Below are positions 1-5,233 of a DNA stretch of 5,233 nt, one piece after another. The stretch lies in the NCBI GenBank assembly GCA_029861795.1, contig JAOTYS010000347.1, forward strand, positions 1 through 5,233, in the 5' to 3' direction. Position numbers and translations under genes: made by a program. The DNA comes from Gammaproteobacteria bacterium. GTDB taxonomy: Bacteria > Pseudomonadota > Gammaproteobacteria > Arenicellales > JAOTYS01. The notes under the pieces were generated by a model, which saw only the letters and a list, made by a program, of their open reading frames with translations, was not told the DNA's origin and did not search any database. Each line of letters starts with the position of its first letter. The stretch's first letter is position 1.

Positions 1-2
1 TA

Positions 3-1358
3 GTTCCTTTCAAGGATCACAGGGCTTTGGCGCACGAGATCAACTATCTTCTGGACCACCCGGAGGAACGTCTCGCGATGCGGCGAGCGGCCTATCAGTA
101 CTGTCGGCCGATGGTGATGAAGGAGATGGGCCGTCGATATCTGGAACTGTTCTCAAGCGCCAAGTCCCAACGTTCGCGTGCACCCGAGCACGCGGTGCTA
201 GACACGCTAAGTGAACGCGAACAACCATTGCCGCAGATCAATCTGAAGCATCTCTGCTTGATGACAGATGACACCGGCGTACTCCAACACGCGAAGTTCA
301 CTGTTCCCAATCGCGCCCATGGATATTGTGTCGATGACAATGCGCGTGCGCTGATTGTTGTGACCAGGGCGCACGATTTGAATAGAACCGATTCTTCCAT
401 GGCAGACTTGTCTGCTATCTACCTCAGTTTCCTGGACGACGCATTTAATCCGGACACCGGCAGATTTCGTAACTTCATGAGTTACGAGCGTAAATGGCTT
501 GAGGAGGTTGGTTCGGAAGACTCTCACGGCCGTGCGCTGTGGGCGCTGGGCGTAATGGCGGGTTGGGGCCTGAGTAGTGGTCAGGTTGCTGTCGCGACTG
601 AGCTCTTCCACAACGCTCTGCCAGCGCTAGAGACCTTTGGCGACTCACGTGCCATCGCATTCCCAATTCTTGGAATTCAAGCATACCTCCGGCGGAACGA
701 CGACGATCAGCGAGTTCGGGAGCTCTTGCAAACGCTTGGCGACAGACTTAGCAGCCGATTCATGCAATACGCTACCGAAGACTGGAATTGGCACGAAGAT
801 CTATTGACCTACGACAATGCCCGTTTGCCGCAGGCACTCATGGCCTGTGGTCGGGCCATCCAGAATGATGACATGGTGTCCCTCGGCATCGGCGTCCTCG
901 AATGGCTGAGAGATATTCAGCTCAATCCATCCGACGGATGGTTCGCACCAGCTGGTAACCAGGGTTGGTTCTCAAAGACAGGTTCTAAAGCCCAATACGA
1001 TCAACAGCCCTTAGAGGCTGCCGCGATGATCGGTGCCTGCATTGAAGCGTATGAATGCACCCAGGGCGAAAAGTGGATTCAATTGGCAACCACATGCTTC
1101 GACTGGTACTTGGGCAAGAACGATCAACAGTCAAAGCTCTACGACCATGCCAGCGGTGGATGCCGTGATGGGCTCGAGCAGGACGGAGTCAATGAGAATC
1201 AGGGGGCGGAATCGACGCTCTCTTACATCCTCTCACTACTCGCGCTATACAATTTCCGAGGATTGACGGCGAACCAACACGATGAGGAGAAGCCAGAGCT
1301 CGAAAGCTATACGGTTGATAGCTCTGGTATGCGACTCAAGTCTATTGATTCGCGCTAA
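3..1358 (+). CDS. GT4-type glycosyltransferase with a fused C-terminal helical (six-hairpin-like) domain, 5'-truncated
   Basis: The reading frame is open from the left edge, so the real start lies upstream; the TTG at 27 is an internal Leu codon. Numbered from that codon, residues before about 42 (VPFKDHRALAHEIN..LLDHPEER, then a Met/Arg-rich helix ending YLELF) look like the last helices of a GT-B C-terminal domain, as in GT4 transferases. A variable linker (about 43-70) leads into a roughly 340-residue domain with CVDDNAR (101-107), DSHGRALWALG (165-175), TYDNARLPQAL (261-271), GCRDGL (378-383) and VNENQGAEST (388-397). These recur in a family of bacterial glycosyltransferases whose C-terminal half resembles (alpha/alpha) barrel glycosidases. 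No signal peptide or membrane segment is visible in this part. The last 30 residues are polar and probably non-conserved, and overlap the convergent GH130 gene. The GT reading is fairly secure; the activity and substrate of the second domain are unknown, and a carbohydrate-binding or trimming role is inference. Confidence 0.85.
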   Translation, partial: VPFKDHRALAHEINYLLDHPEERLAMRRAAYQYCRPMVMKEMGRRYLELFSSAKSQRSRAPEHAVLDTLSEREQPLPQINLKHLCLMTDDTGVLQHAKFTVPNRAHGYCVDDNARALIVVTRAHDLNRTDSSMADLSAIYLSFLDDAFNPDTGRFRNFMSYERKWLEEVGSEDSHGRALWALGVMAGWGLSSGQVAVATELFHNALPALETFGDSRAIAFPILGIQAYLRRNDDDQRVRELLQTLGDRLSSRFMQYATEDWNWHEDLLTYDNARLPQALMACGRAIQNDDMVSLGIGVLEWLRDIQLNPSDGWFAPAGNQGWFSKTGSKAQYDQQPLEAAAMIGACIEAYECTQGEKWIQLATTCFDWYLGKNDQQSKLYDHASGGCRDGLEQDGVNENQGAESTLSYILSLLALYNFRGLTANQHDEEKPELESYTVDSSGMRLKSIDSR

Positions 1359-2817
1359 GCCGGGACAAGAGTTCTGGAATTGAGAGAGTGGCAACTCTGC
1401 ACCTTTGATCAGCGATGCCATAGGGAACAATTAACACGTCGTCGTGAATCATGCTTCCACAGCTATAGACCACGTTGGGTACGTACCCGTCTCGTTCATG
1501 TTCATCGGGCGCCAGTATCGGCTCATCGAGTCGGCCGATAACCTTTGACGGGTCGTCTATATCCAAAAGCTCGGCCCAGATGCTGTATTTCCGCATGGGT
1601 CCCACTCCATGAAACAGCGCAAGCCACCCCTCAGACGTTTCCACCGGTGACCCGCAATTGCCAATTTGAACGAACTCAAGAGGATGAACGGGCTCCTGTA
1701 GGAGGGCCGCGTTATTCCAAAAACGCAGGCTATCCGAGAACACGATGTAGTTGTTTACACCGTCCTGGCGTGACAACATCACAAATCGGCCTTTGATCTT
1801 CCTAGGAAACAACGCAATACCCTTATCCAGCACAGCGTTGCCACTGAATGTATGAATCCTGAACGTCAAGAAGTCCTTAGTTTCAAGAAGCTGAGGCAGT
1901 ATCGCAAATCCGTTGTAGGCTGTATAAGTTGCGTAATAAGTGACTGACCCATCATCATCGACGAAACGGACAAACCGCGCGTCCTCAATGCCTGCCGATT
2001 CATTCTCCGACACTGGGAAGATCACTCTCTCAGAGATTGGTTGATCAGGGCGAAAAATCACTTCGTAGTTCGACCGAGCCAACCACAACGCCGTATCAAT
2101 CGCGTGCCGTTTATCTACTAGTCGAAACTTAGTCGATCGGAGATTCTTTATCTGTAGTTCTAGTTCATCGATGGTGAATGTTTCTCCCAGACCTTCCAAA
2201 AGATGATTCATGATCCGGTCGCGTGCTCCGAGTTCTTCGAGCTTGCGCCGAAAGTGAAGGCGCTGATAGACGGGGTCCGTATGCATCTCAGGCGTCGCCA
2301 CATACTGACTCACGGGATCGAAGTAGATATCGTGGTTCTCGTCAACGACCCCGCTACGGAATTCAATGGAGGATACATGACCCTCACCTGTAGCTCTAAA
2401 GCTCATGACGAATCGCAGTGATCCCTTGTCCACGCCTTTCTGGTCAGGGTGGGGCACTATGGACGGATTAAAGAGTGCCGCCGCCTCAACCGAGTACTCA
2501 GCGGTAACGTATGCGCCAAGCAGGAGGCGTTGCTCGGCGGTCAAAACGAGGCGTTTTGGGACTTTGTCTGAGATATGTTCGAAGTTCCTCTCCAGAGCCG
2601 CCCTGAAGTTTCTGTGGCGCGCTGAGAATTCCTGGAACACGTCCTCCAGAAGGTGGTGTACATCATCGTCGCTAAGCTTCAAGACTCGGGTGATCAATCT
2701 TTTGATACGCGCCCGATCGCCAGGAATATGCGGCCGCGTGATAACGCGTGAGCTCTCGGCGTTCAGTAGGGTTGGACGCCGTTTGATCAGGAGTCTGCGT
2801 TGTTCTCTCACTCTCAT
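1342..2817 (-). CDS. Long-form GH130 family protein (beta-mannoside phosphorylase/hydrolase-like)
   Basis: Residue numbers count from the farthest upstream in-frame start, a GTG at 2931. GH130 hallmarks: LFNPS (153-157), GIEDAR (314-319) with putative catalytic Asp317, FPRKIKGRFVMLSR (375-388), IGNCGSPVETSEGW (423-436), LFHGV (439-443) and DGYVPNVVYSCG (481-492). GH130 enzymes phosphorolyse or hydrolyse beta-mannosides in a five-bladed propeller. This protein has an extra helical N-terminus (about 60-135) and a helical insertion (about 198-285) between the first propeller strands and the catalytic loop, giving about 491 residues against about 312 for the short paralogue. Aligned by eye with that paralogue, a phosphate-site Lys is Gln422 and an Arg is Lys370; Arg388 and His441 remain. 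I chose ATG 2817 (Met39) because family N-termini start shortly before the RVI..P..PG motif; ATG 2832 (Met34) is equally possible, and neither has a clear Shine-Dalgarno. GTG 2931 is unlikely because a candidate -10 lies inside that extension. Probably cytosolic; exact reaction unknown. Confidence 0.85.
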   Translation of the reverse strand: MRVREQRRLLIKRRPTLLNAESSRVITRPHIPGDRARIKRLITRVLKLSDDDVHHLLEDVFQEFSARHRNFRAALERNFEHISDKVPKRLVLTAEQRLLLGAYVTAEYSVEAAALFNPSIVPHPDQKGVDKGSLRFVMSFRATGEGHVSSIEFRSGVVDENHDIYFDPVSQYVATPEMHTDPVYQRLHFRRKLEELGARDRIMNHLLEGLGETFTIDELELQIKNLRSTKFRLVDKRHAIDTALWLARSNYEVIFRPDQPISERVIFPVSENESAGIEDARFVRFVDDDGSVTYYATYTAYNGFAILPQLLETKDFLTFRIHTFSGNAVLDKGIALFPRKIKGRFVMLSRQDGVNNYIVFSDSLRFWNNAALLQEPVHPLEFVQIGNCGSPVETSEGWLALFHGVGPMRKYSIWAELLDIDDPSKVIGRLDEPILAPDEHERDGYVPNVVYSCGSMIHDDVLIVPYGIADQRCRVATLSIPELLSRLSANQ

Positions 2818-2889
2818 GACTGGTTTGCGCATCAACGTAATCTGACTAACAATAAGCCTTGCCGATTGATATGAGCCGAAACGGCACGA

Positions 2890-2895
2890 ATTATA
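2890..2895 (-). promoter_or_regulatory. Candidate -10 element (TATAAT) for the leftward GH130 gene
   Basis: Read on the minus strand this is a perfect TATAAT, within gccgtTATAATtcgtgcc. It lies 58-78 bases upstream of the two ATG candidates of the long GH130 gene, so a transcript would start near 2883 with a leader of about 50-65 bases. No good -35 hexamer sits 16-18 bases farther upstream, so promoter strength or even reality is uncertain. If used, it rules out GTG 2931 as the start of that gene. Confidence 0.3.
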
Positions 2896-2944
2896 ACGGC
2901 GCAGCCTAAAATAAGCTGCTTTATGAATCACAGATTCGAAAATA

Positions 2945-2956
2945 CTCAGATCTGAG
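2945..2956. repeat. Perfect 12-bp palindrome CTCAGATCTGAG just before the GT4 start codon
   Basis: Both halves (CTCAGA/TCTGAG) match exactly, and the palindrome ends one base before the ATG at 2958, filling the place where a Shine-Dalgarno would normally be. It could be an operator half-site pair bound by a dimeric regulator. In RNA it could not form a proper hairpin because there is no loop. It may also be chance; a single perfect 12-mer palindrome in 5 kb is only mildly improbable. Confidence 0.4.
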
Positions 2957-2957
2957 C

Positions 2958-3989
2958 ATGTCCATTCGAGTCGCTGTTCTCAGCCCCATTTCATGGCGTA
3001 CGCCTCCTCGTCACTATGGGCCATGGGAATCCGTGGTCAGCCTTCTAACGGAGGGATTGGTGCAAAGCGGCTTGGATGTAACGTTGTTTGCCACCGGAGA
3101 TTCTCAGACCAGCGGGAAGCTAGTCGCCGTGTGTCCACACCCTTACTCAGAAGACCCTTCAGTCAATCCAAAGGTCGCGGAGTGCTTGCACATCTCCGAA
3201 GTCTTCGAACGTTCCGCCGAGTTTGATCTCATCCATAATCACTTTGACTTTCTGCCGCTGACTTATTCTGGACTGATTGATACTCCGGTAGTGACCACCA
3301 TCCACGGTTTCTCATCACCATCGATCATACCTGTCTATAAGAAATACAACGCCCGTGGCCACTACGTGGCGATAAGCGAGGCAGATAAATCGCTAGAGCT
3401 CGATTACATAGCCACCGTCCATCACGGTATTGATATTGCGCAATTTCCCTTTTCCGAAGCCGAGGGCGAGTATCTTCTGTTCTTTGGTCGAATCCATCCA
3501 GAGAAAGGCGTTCAAGAAGCTATTCAAGTGGCGCAGCAAGTAGGAAAAAAACTCGTCATCGCAGGCATCGTACAAGATCGGGAATACTTCGAGACTCGGG
3601 TCGAGCCCTACCTTGACGGCGACGAGGTAGAGTATCTTGGGGCTATAGGGCCAGCGCAAAGACCGAATGTACTGGGTCGGGCGTTAGCACTATTACATTT
3701 GATCAGCTTCGATGAGCCATTCGGGCTGAGCCTAGTGGAAGCCATGGCGTGTGGAACGCCCGTCATTGCGTTTGGGCGTGGCTCAATTCCAGAAATCATC
3801 ATGGACGGCGAAACTGGTTACATCGTCGAGGACGTTGAGCACGCAGTGCATGCGGTCGCTGCAGTGCAATCGCTTGACAGATCCGCCTGTCGGCAGGATG
3901 TTGAGCAGCGCTTCTCTCATACACGCATGGTGAGCGACTATGTGCGCGTGTACCGCGAGATCTTAAGAACGGAGGCAAGTCATGAATAA
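2958..3989 (+). CDS. Compact GT4 family glycosyltransferase (GT-B fold)
   Basis: This complete 343-residue protein would transfer a sugar from a nucleotide-sugar donor to an unknown acceptor in the cytosol. The N-terminal Rossmann half (1-160) has the acceptor-side start VAVLSPISWRTPPRHYGPWE (5-24), then LFATGDS (43-49), HNHFDFLPL (93-101), TTIHGFSS (113-120) and HHGID (155-159). The C-terminal half carries GRIHPEKG (177-184) and the donor-binding EX7E motif, Glu253 and Glu261, in FDEPFGLSLVEAMACGTPV (251-269). Length fits the short single-unit GT4 enzymes; no signal peptide or transmembrane segment is seen. ATG 2958 gives the expected family N-terminus, although no clear Shine-Dalgarno precedes it and a palindrome occupies that site. 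It diverges from the long GH130 gene and overlaps the downstream short GH130 by 8 bp, so the two are probably one operon. Family assignment is solid. The sugar is not readable from sequence; GH130 partners make mannose a reasonable guess. Confidence 0.92.
   Translation: MSIRVAVLSPISWRTPPRHYGPWESVVSLLTEGLVQSGLDVTLFATGDSQTSGKLVAVCPHPYSEDPSVNPKVAECLHISEVFERSAEFDLIHNHFDFLPLTYSGLIDTPVVTTIHGFSSPSIIPVYKKYNARGHYVAISEADKSLELDYIATVHHGIDIAQFPFSEAEGEYLLFFGRIHPEKGVQEAIQVAQQVGKKLVIAGIVQDREYFETRVEPYLDGDEVEYLGAIGPAQRPNVLGRALALLHLISFDEPFGLSLVEAMACGTPVIAFGRGSIPEIIMDGETGYIVEDVEHAVHAVAAVQSLDRSACRQDVEQRFSHTRMVSDYVRVYREILRTEASHE
3971..3975 (+). promoter_or_regulatory. Shine-Dalgarno GGAGG for the short GH130 gene
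   Basis: GGAGG lies six bases before ATG 3982, inside the last codons of the upstream glycosyltransferase, and confirms that start. With the 8-bp overlap (TAA 3987-3989) it points to coupled translation of the pair. Confidence 0.8.
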
Positions 3990-4920
3990 TAGACCGTTAG
4001 TGACGCGGTATGAGGGTAATCCCATTCTCACCAAACACGACGTACCGTACCCCGTGGAGACCGTTCACAATGCGGGTGCAACCAGATTCGAGGGTCGCTA
4101 CATTTTACTATTTCGCTCCCACCTGCAGAACGGTCGATCCATTATTGGTATTGCGCGTAGCGATGACGGTTACAACTTCCATGTGGACTCTAAGCCATTC
4201 ATGGTGCCGTCCACAGAAGGCGTCTTCTCACGATTCGAAGAGTACGGCGTCGAGGACCCGAGAATCTGCTCTATAGATGGCGTCTATTACCTTACCTATA
4301 GTGCTTATTCCAGATTCGGTGTGCGCATCGGTCTTGCAAGAACCCACGACTTCAAGTCCGTTGAGAGAATATCGCTAATCAGTGAACCGGACATGCGCAA
4401 TGTGGTGATATTCCCGGAAACTTTCAACGGTCGCTACGCCCGGCTGGACCGGCCGCACTCGGAGATTAACTCTTGGTCCATCTGGTTATCCTGGTCTCCG
4501 GATCTGGTGCACTGGGGAGAATCAGAGCCCGTGATTAACCCCGTGACCTATCATTGGGATCAAATGAAGATAGGACCGGGCGCTACGCCTGTAAGAACAT
4601 CGGACGGATGGCTCAATCTCTTTCACGGTGTCTTCCCCACTATGGACGGCTCTGTTTATCGGCTCGGTGTGGCGCTTCACGATATTGCTACCCCAGCGAC
4701 CGTGCTGGGTGTCGCCGACGATTGGATAGTGTCACCAGAAGATTCCTGGGAGTTGACTGGTTACGTGCATAATGTTGTGTTTACCTGTGGGGCCGTCGCC
4801 GAGGACGACGGTACTCTCAAGATCTATTGGGGCGCTGCAGACACTGTCATGTGTGCCGGCACAGCAAGGATCGCAGACCTTGTTCAGCTATGCCGCGACA
4901 AGCCGAGAACGGCATTGTGA
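3982..4920 (+). CDS. GH130 family beta-mannoside phosphorylase-like protein (short form)
   Basis: GH130 members cleave beta-mannosides, mostly by inverting phosphorolysis to alpha-mannose 1-phosphate, and can run in reverse to synthesise them. This complete 312-residue protein has the usual single-domain propeller length. Motifs: RYEGNPIL (9-16), HNAGA (29-33, usually NPGA), YGVEDPR (88-94) with putative catalytic Asp92, SEPDMRNVVIFPE (134-146), GRYARLDRP (150-158), MKIGPGATPVRT (195-206), LFHGV (213-217), GYVHNVVFTCGA (260-271) and IYWGAADT (281-288). Residues in the places of the phosphate ligands of characterised GH130 phosphorylases are all present by spacing: Arg139, Arg157, Lys196, His215. 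This favours phosphorylase over hydrolase. Two departures are Ala31 for the usual Pro and Thr147 where FPEK is common. There is no signal peptide, so it is cytosolic. It overlaps the GT4 gene by 8 bp and has its own GGAGG. Linkage (beta-1,2, beta-1,4) and acceptor cannot be told from this sequence alone. Confidence 0.92.
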   Translation: MNNRPLVTRYEGNPILTKHDVPYPVETVHNAGATRFEGRYILLFRSHLQNGRSIIGIARSDDGYNFHVDSKPFMVPSTEGVFSRFEEYGVEDPRICSIDGVYYLTYSAYSRFGVRIGLARTHDFKSVERISLISEPDMRNVVIFPETFNGRYARLDRPHSEINSWSIWLSWSPDLVHWGESEPVINPVTYHWDQMKIGPGATPVRTSDGWLNLFHGVFPTMDGSVYRLGVALHDIATPATVLGVADDWIVSPEDSWELTGYVHNVVFTCGAVAEDDGTLKIYWGAADTVMCAGTARIADLVQLCRDKPRTAL

Positions 4921-5043
4921 AGATTACAGCAGCTCTCAGATCAGGCGGTCGCGACTTTCACGCCGTTAGTCGATCGGGACACTAATCTTCAATTCTCGTT
5001 GACTGTCACCGACACTGCCACTCATGCGTCCGCCGATACTAGC

Positions 5044-5068
5044 TCAGCACAGCTAAAGCTGGTGTTGA
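5044..5068 (+). other. Imperfect hairpin downstream of the GH130 gene
   Basis: TCAGCACAGC pairs with GCTGGTGTTGA around a TAAA loop: ten pairs including one G-U, with one bulged G at 5062. It lies 124 bases after the operon's stop and lacks a U-run (TTCTAG follows), so it is a poor intrinsic terminator. It could protect an mRNA 3' end, or be incidental. Confidence 0.3.
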
Positions 5069-5167
5069 TTCTAGACGTTAGGCGCTCAAGCTATGCGTAA
5101 CCCGTTCCTATTCTTCAGCGATCTCGTAAAACATCCGCTCTTTTTCGAGCGCACTGATGATGTGTCA

Positions 5168-5173
5168 TATAAC
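5168..5173 (+). promoter_or_regulatory. Candidate -10 element (TATAAC) for the gene starting at 5225
   Basis: TATAAC matches the -10 consensus at five of six positions and would give a leader of about 45 bases before ATG 5225. The -35 region upstream (around 5143-5150, TTTCGAGC) is a poor match, so a regulator-dependent promoter or a chance match are both possible. Confidence 0.25.
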
Positions 5174-5213
5174 GAAGCAAACCAACAATTCGGGTAATCT
5201 GGACTAAATTCAT

Positions 5214-5220
5214 GGAGGTG
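5214..5220 (+). promoter_or_regulatory. Strong Shine-Dalgarno GGAGGTG before ATG 5225
   Basis: GGAGGTG followed by AAAC and ATG gives near-ideal spacing. It supports ATG 5225 over the out-of-frame ATG at 5212, which has no ribosome binding site of its own. Confidence 0.75.
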
Positions 5221-5224
5221 AAAC

Positions 5225-5233
5225 ATGAAAATC
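5225..5233 (+). CDS. Start of a further gene, truncated by the window end
   Basis: Only ATG AAA ATC (Met-Lys-Ile) is visible, behind a strong Shine-Dalgarno. Function cannot be inferred. The 304-base gap with its own -10-like element suggests a transcription unit separate from the GT4-GH130 pair. Confidence 0.55.

Larger units (their letters stand above)
4921..5224. other. Intergenic stretch without a convincing gene
   Basis: These 304 bases follow the short GH130 stop and precede the next start. They contain an imperfect hairpin (5044-5068), a second small hairpin with CGCTC/GAGCG arms and a TTTTTC loop (5136-5151), a TATAAC at 5168-5173, and the Shine-Dalgarno of the next gene. A 34-codon open frame from ATG 5093 to TAA 5197 (MRNPFLFFSDLVKHPLFFER...) has no ribosome binding site and no recognised homologue. 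No tRNA, insertion-sequence end or riboswitch was recognised. There is no textbook intrinsic terminator (GC stem plus U-run) behind the GH130 gene. Confidence 0.6.

Noticed and set aside
27..29. TTG as the start codon of the first gene
   Set aside because: The frame stays open to the left edge, and the residues before it (VPFKDHRA) continue a normal GT4 C-terminus, so the gene is truncated by the window rather than starting here.
2405..2845. 146-codon plus-strand open frame opposite the long GH130 gene
   Set aside because: Its translation is Ser/Arg-rich and low in complexity, with no recognisable motif, while the minus strand encodes clear GH130 sequence.
2833..2931. GTG 2931 as the start of the long GH130 gene
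   Set aside because: It adds 33-38 residues without family resemblance, leaves only 26 bp to the divergent gene, and places a perfect minus-strand TATAAT inside the coding region.
4935..4942. CTCAGATC repeated here and in the palindrome at 2945-2952
   Set aside because: The second copy lacks the other half of the palindrome, and an 8-base match in 5 kb is readily explained by chance.
4966..4985. TTAGT/ACTAA inverted repeat as a terminator after the short GH130 gene
   Set aside because: The five-pair, AT-rich stem has a ten-base loop and is not followed by a U-run.
4921..5224. CRISPR array, tRNA or insertion-sequence end
   Set aside because: No spaced direct repeats, cloverleaf or CCA end, transposase fragment or terminal inverted repeats were found.

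Overview
The window (about half G+C by eye) is bacterial DNA. It holds a compact carbohydrate-enzyme cluster: two GT4-type glycosyltransferases and two members of glycoside hydrolase family 130 (GH130, the beta-mannoside phosphorylase/hydrolase family). The sequence does not identify the genus. Moderate G+C, Shine-Dalgarno motifs ahead of two of the starts and close gene packing suggest a free-living bacterium, perhaps a proteobacterium, but that is a guess.

Layout: (1) Positions 3-1358, plus strand: the 3' part of a gene entering from the left, with the last helices of a GT4 transferase followed by a large C-terminal domain carrying VDDNAR, TYDNARLP and VNENQGAEST motifs. (2) Positions 1342-2817 (or 2832), minus strand: a long-form GH130 protein, convergent with gene 1 and overlapping it by 17 bp. 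(3) About 125-140 bp of divergent regulatory DNA, with a perfect TATAAT facing left and a perfect 12-bp palindrome one base before the right-hand start. (4) Positions 2958-3989, plus strand: a complete compact GT4 glycosyltransferase. (5) Positions 3982-4920, plus strand: a short-form GH130 protein, overlapping gene 4 by 8 bp and preceded by GGAGG. (6) Positions 4921-5224: no convincing gene, two small hairpins and a possible -10 element. (7) Position 5225: a strong Shine-Dalgarno and an ATG, of which only three codons are visible before the window ends.

How the genes may work together (inference): the two glycosyltransferases would build a glycan or glycoside from nucleotide sugars, and the two GH130 proteins would trim, recycle or reversibly extend it. 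The short GH130 keeps the residues expected of a phosphorylase. The long GH130 keeps the catalytic Asp but has a different phosphate-site pattern and a large helical insertion. GH130 precedent makes a beta-mannoside the leading candidate product, but nothing in the window fixes the sugar. No transporter, polymerase, signal peptide or export machinery is visible, so a cytosolic oligosaccharide or storage/solute role is at least as likely as a surface polysaccharide.
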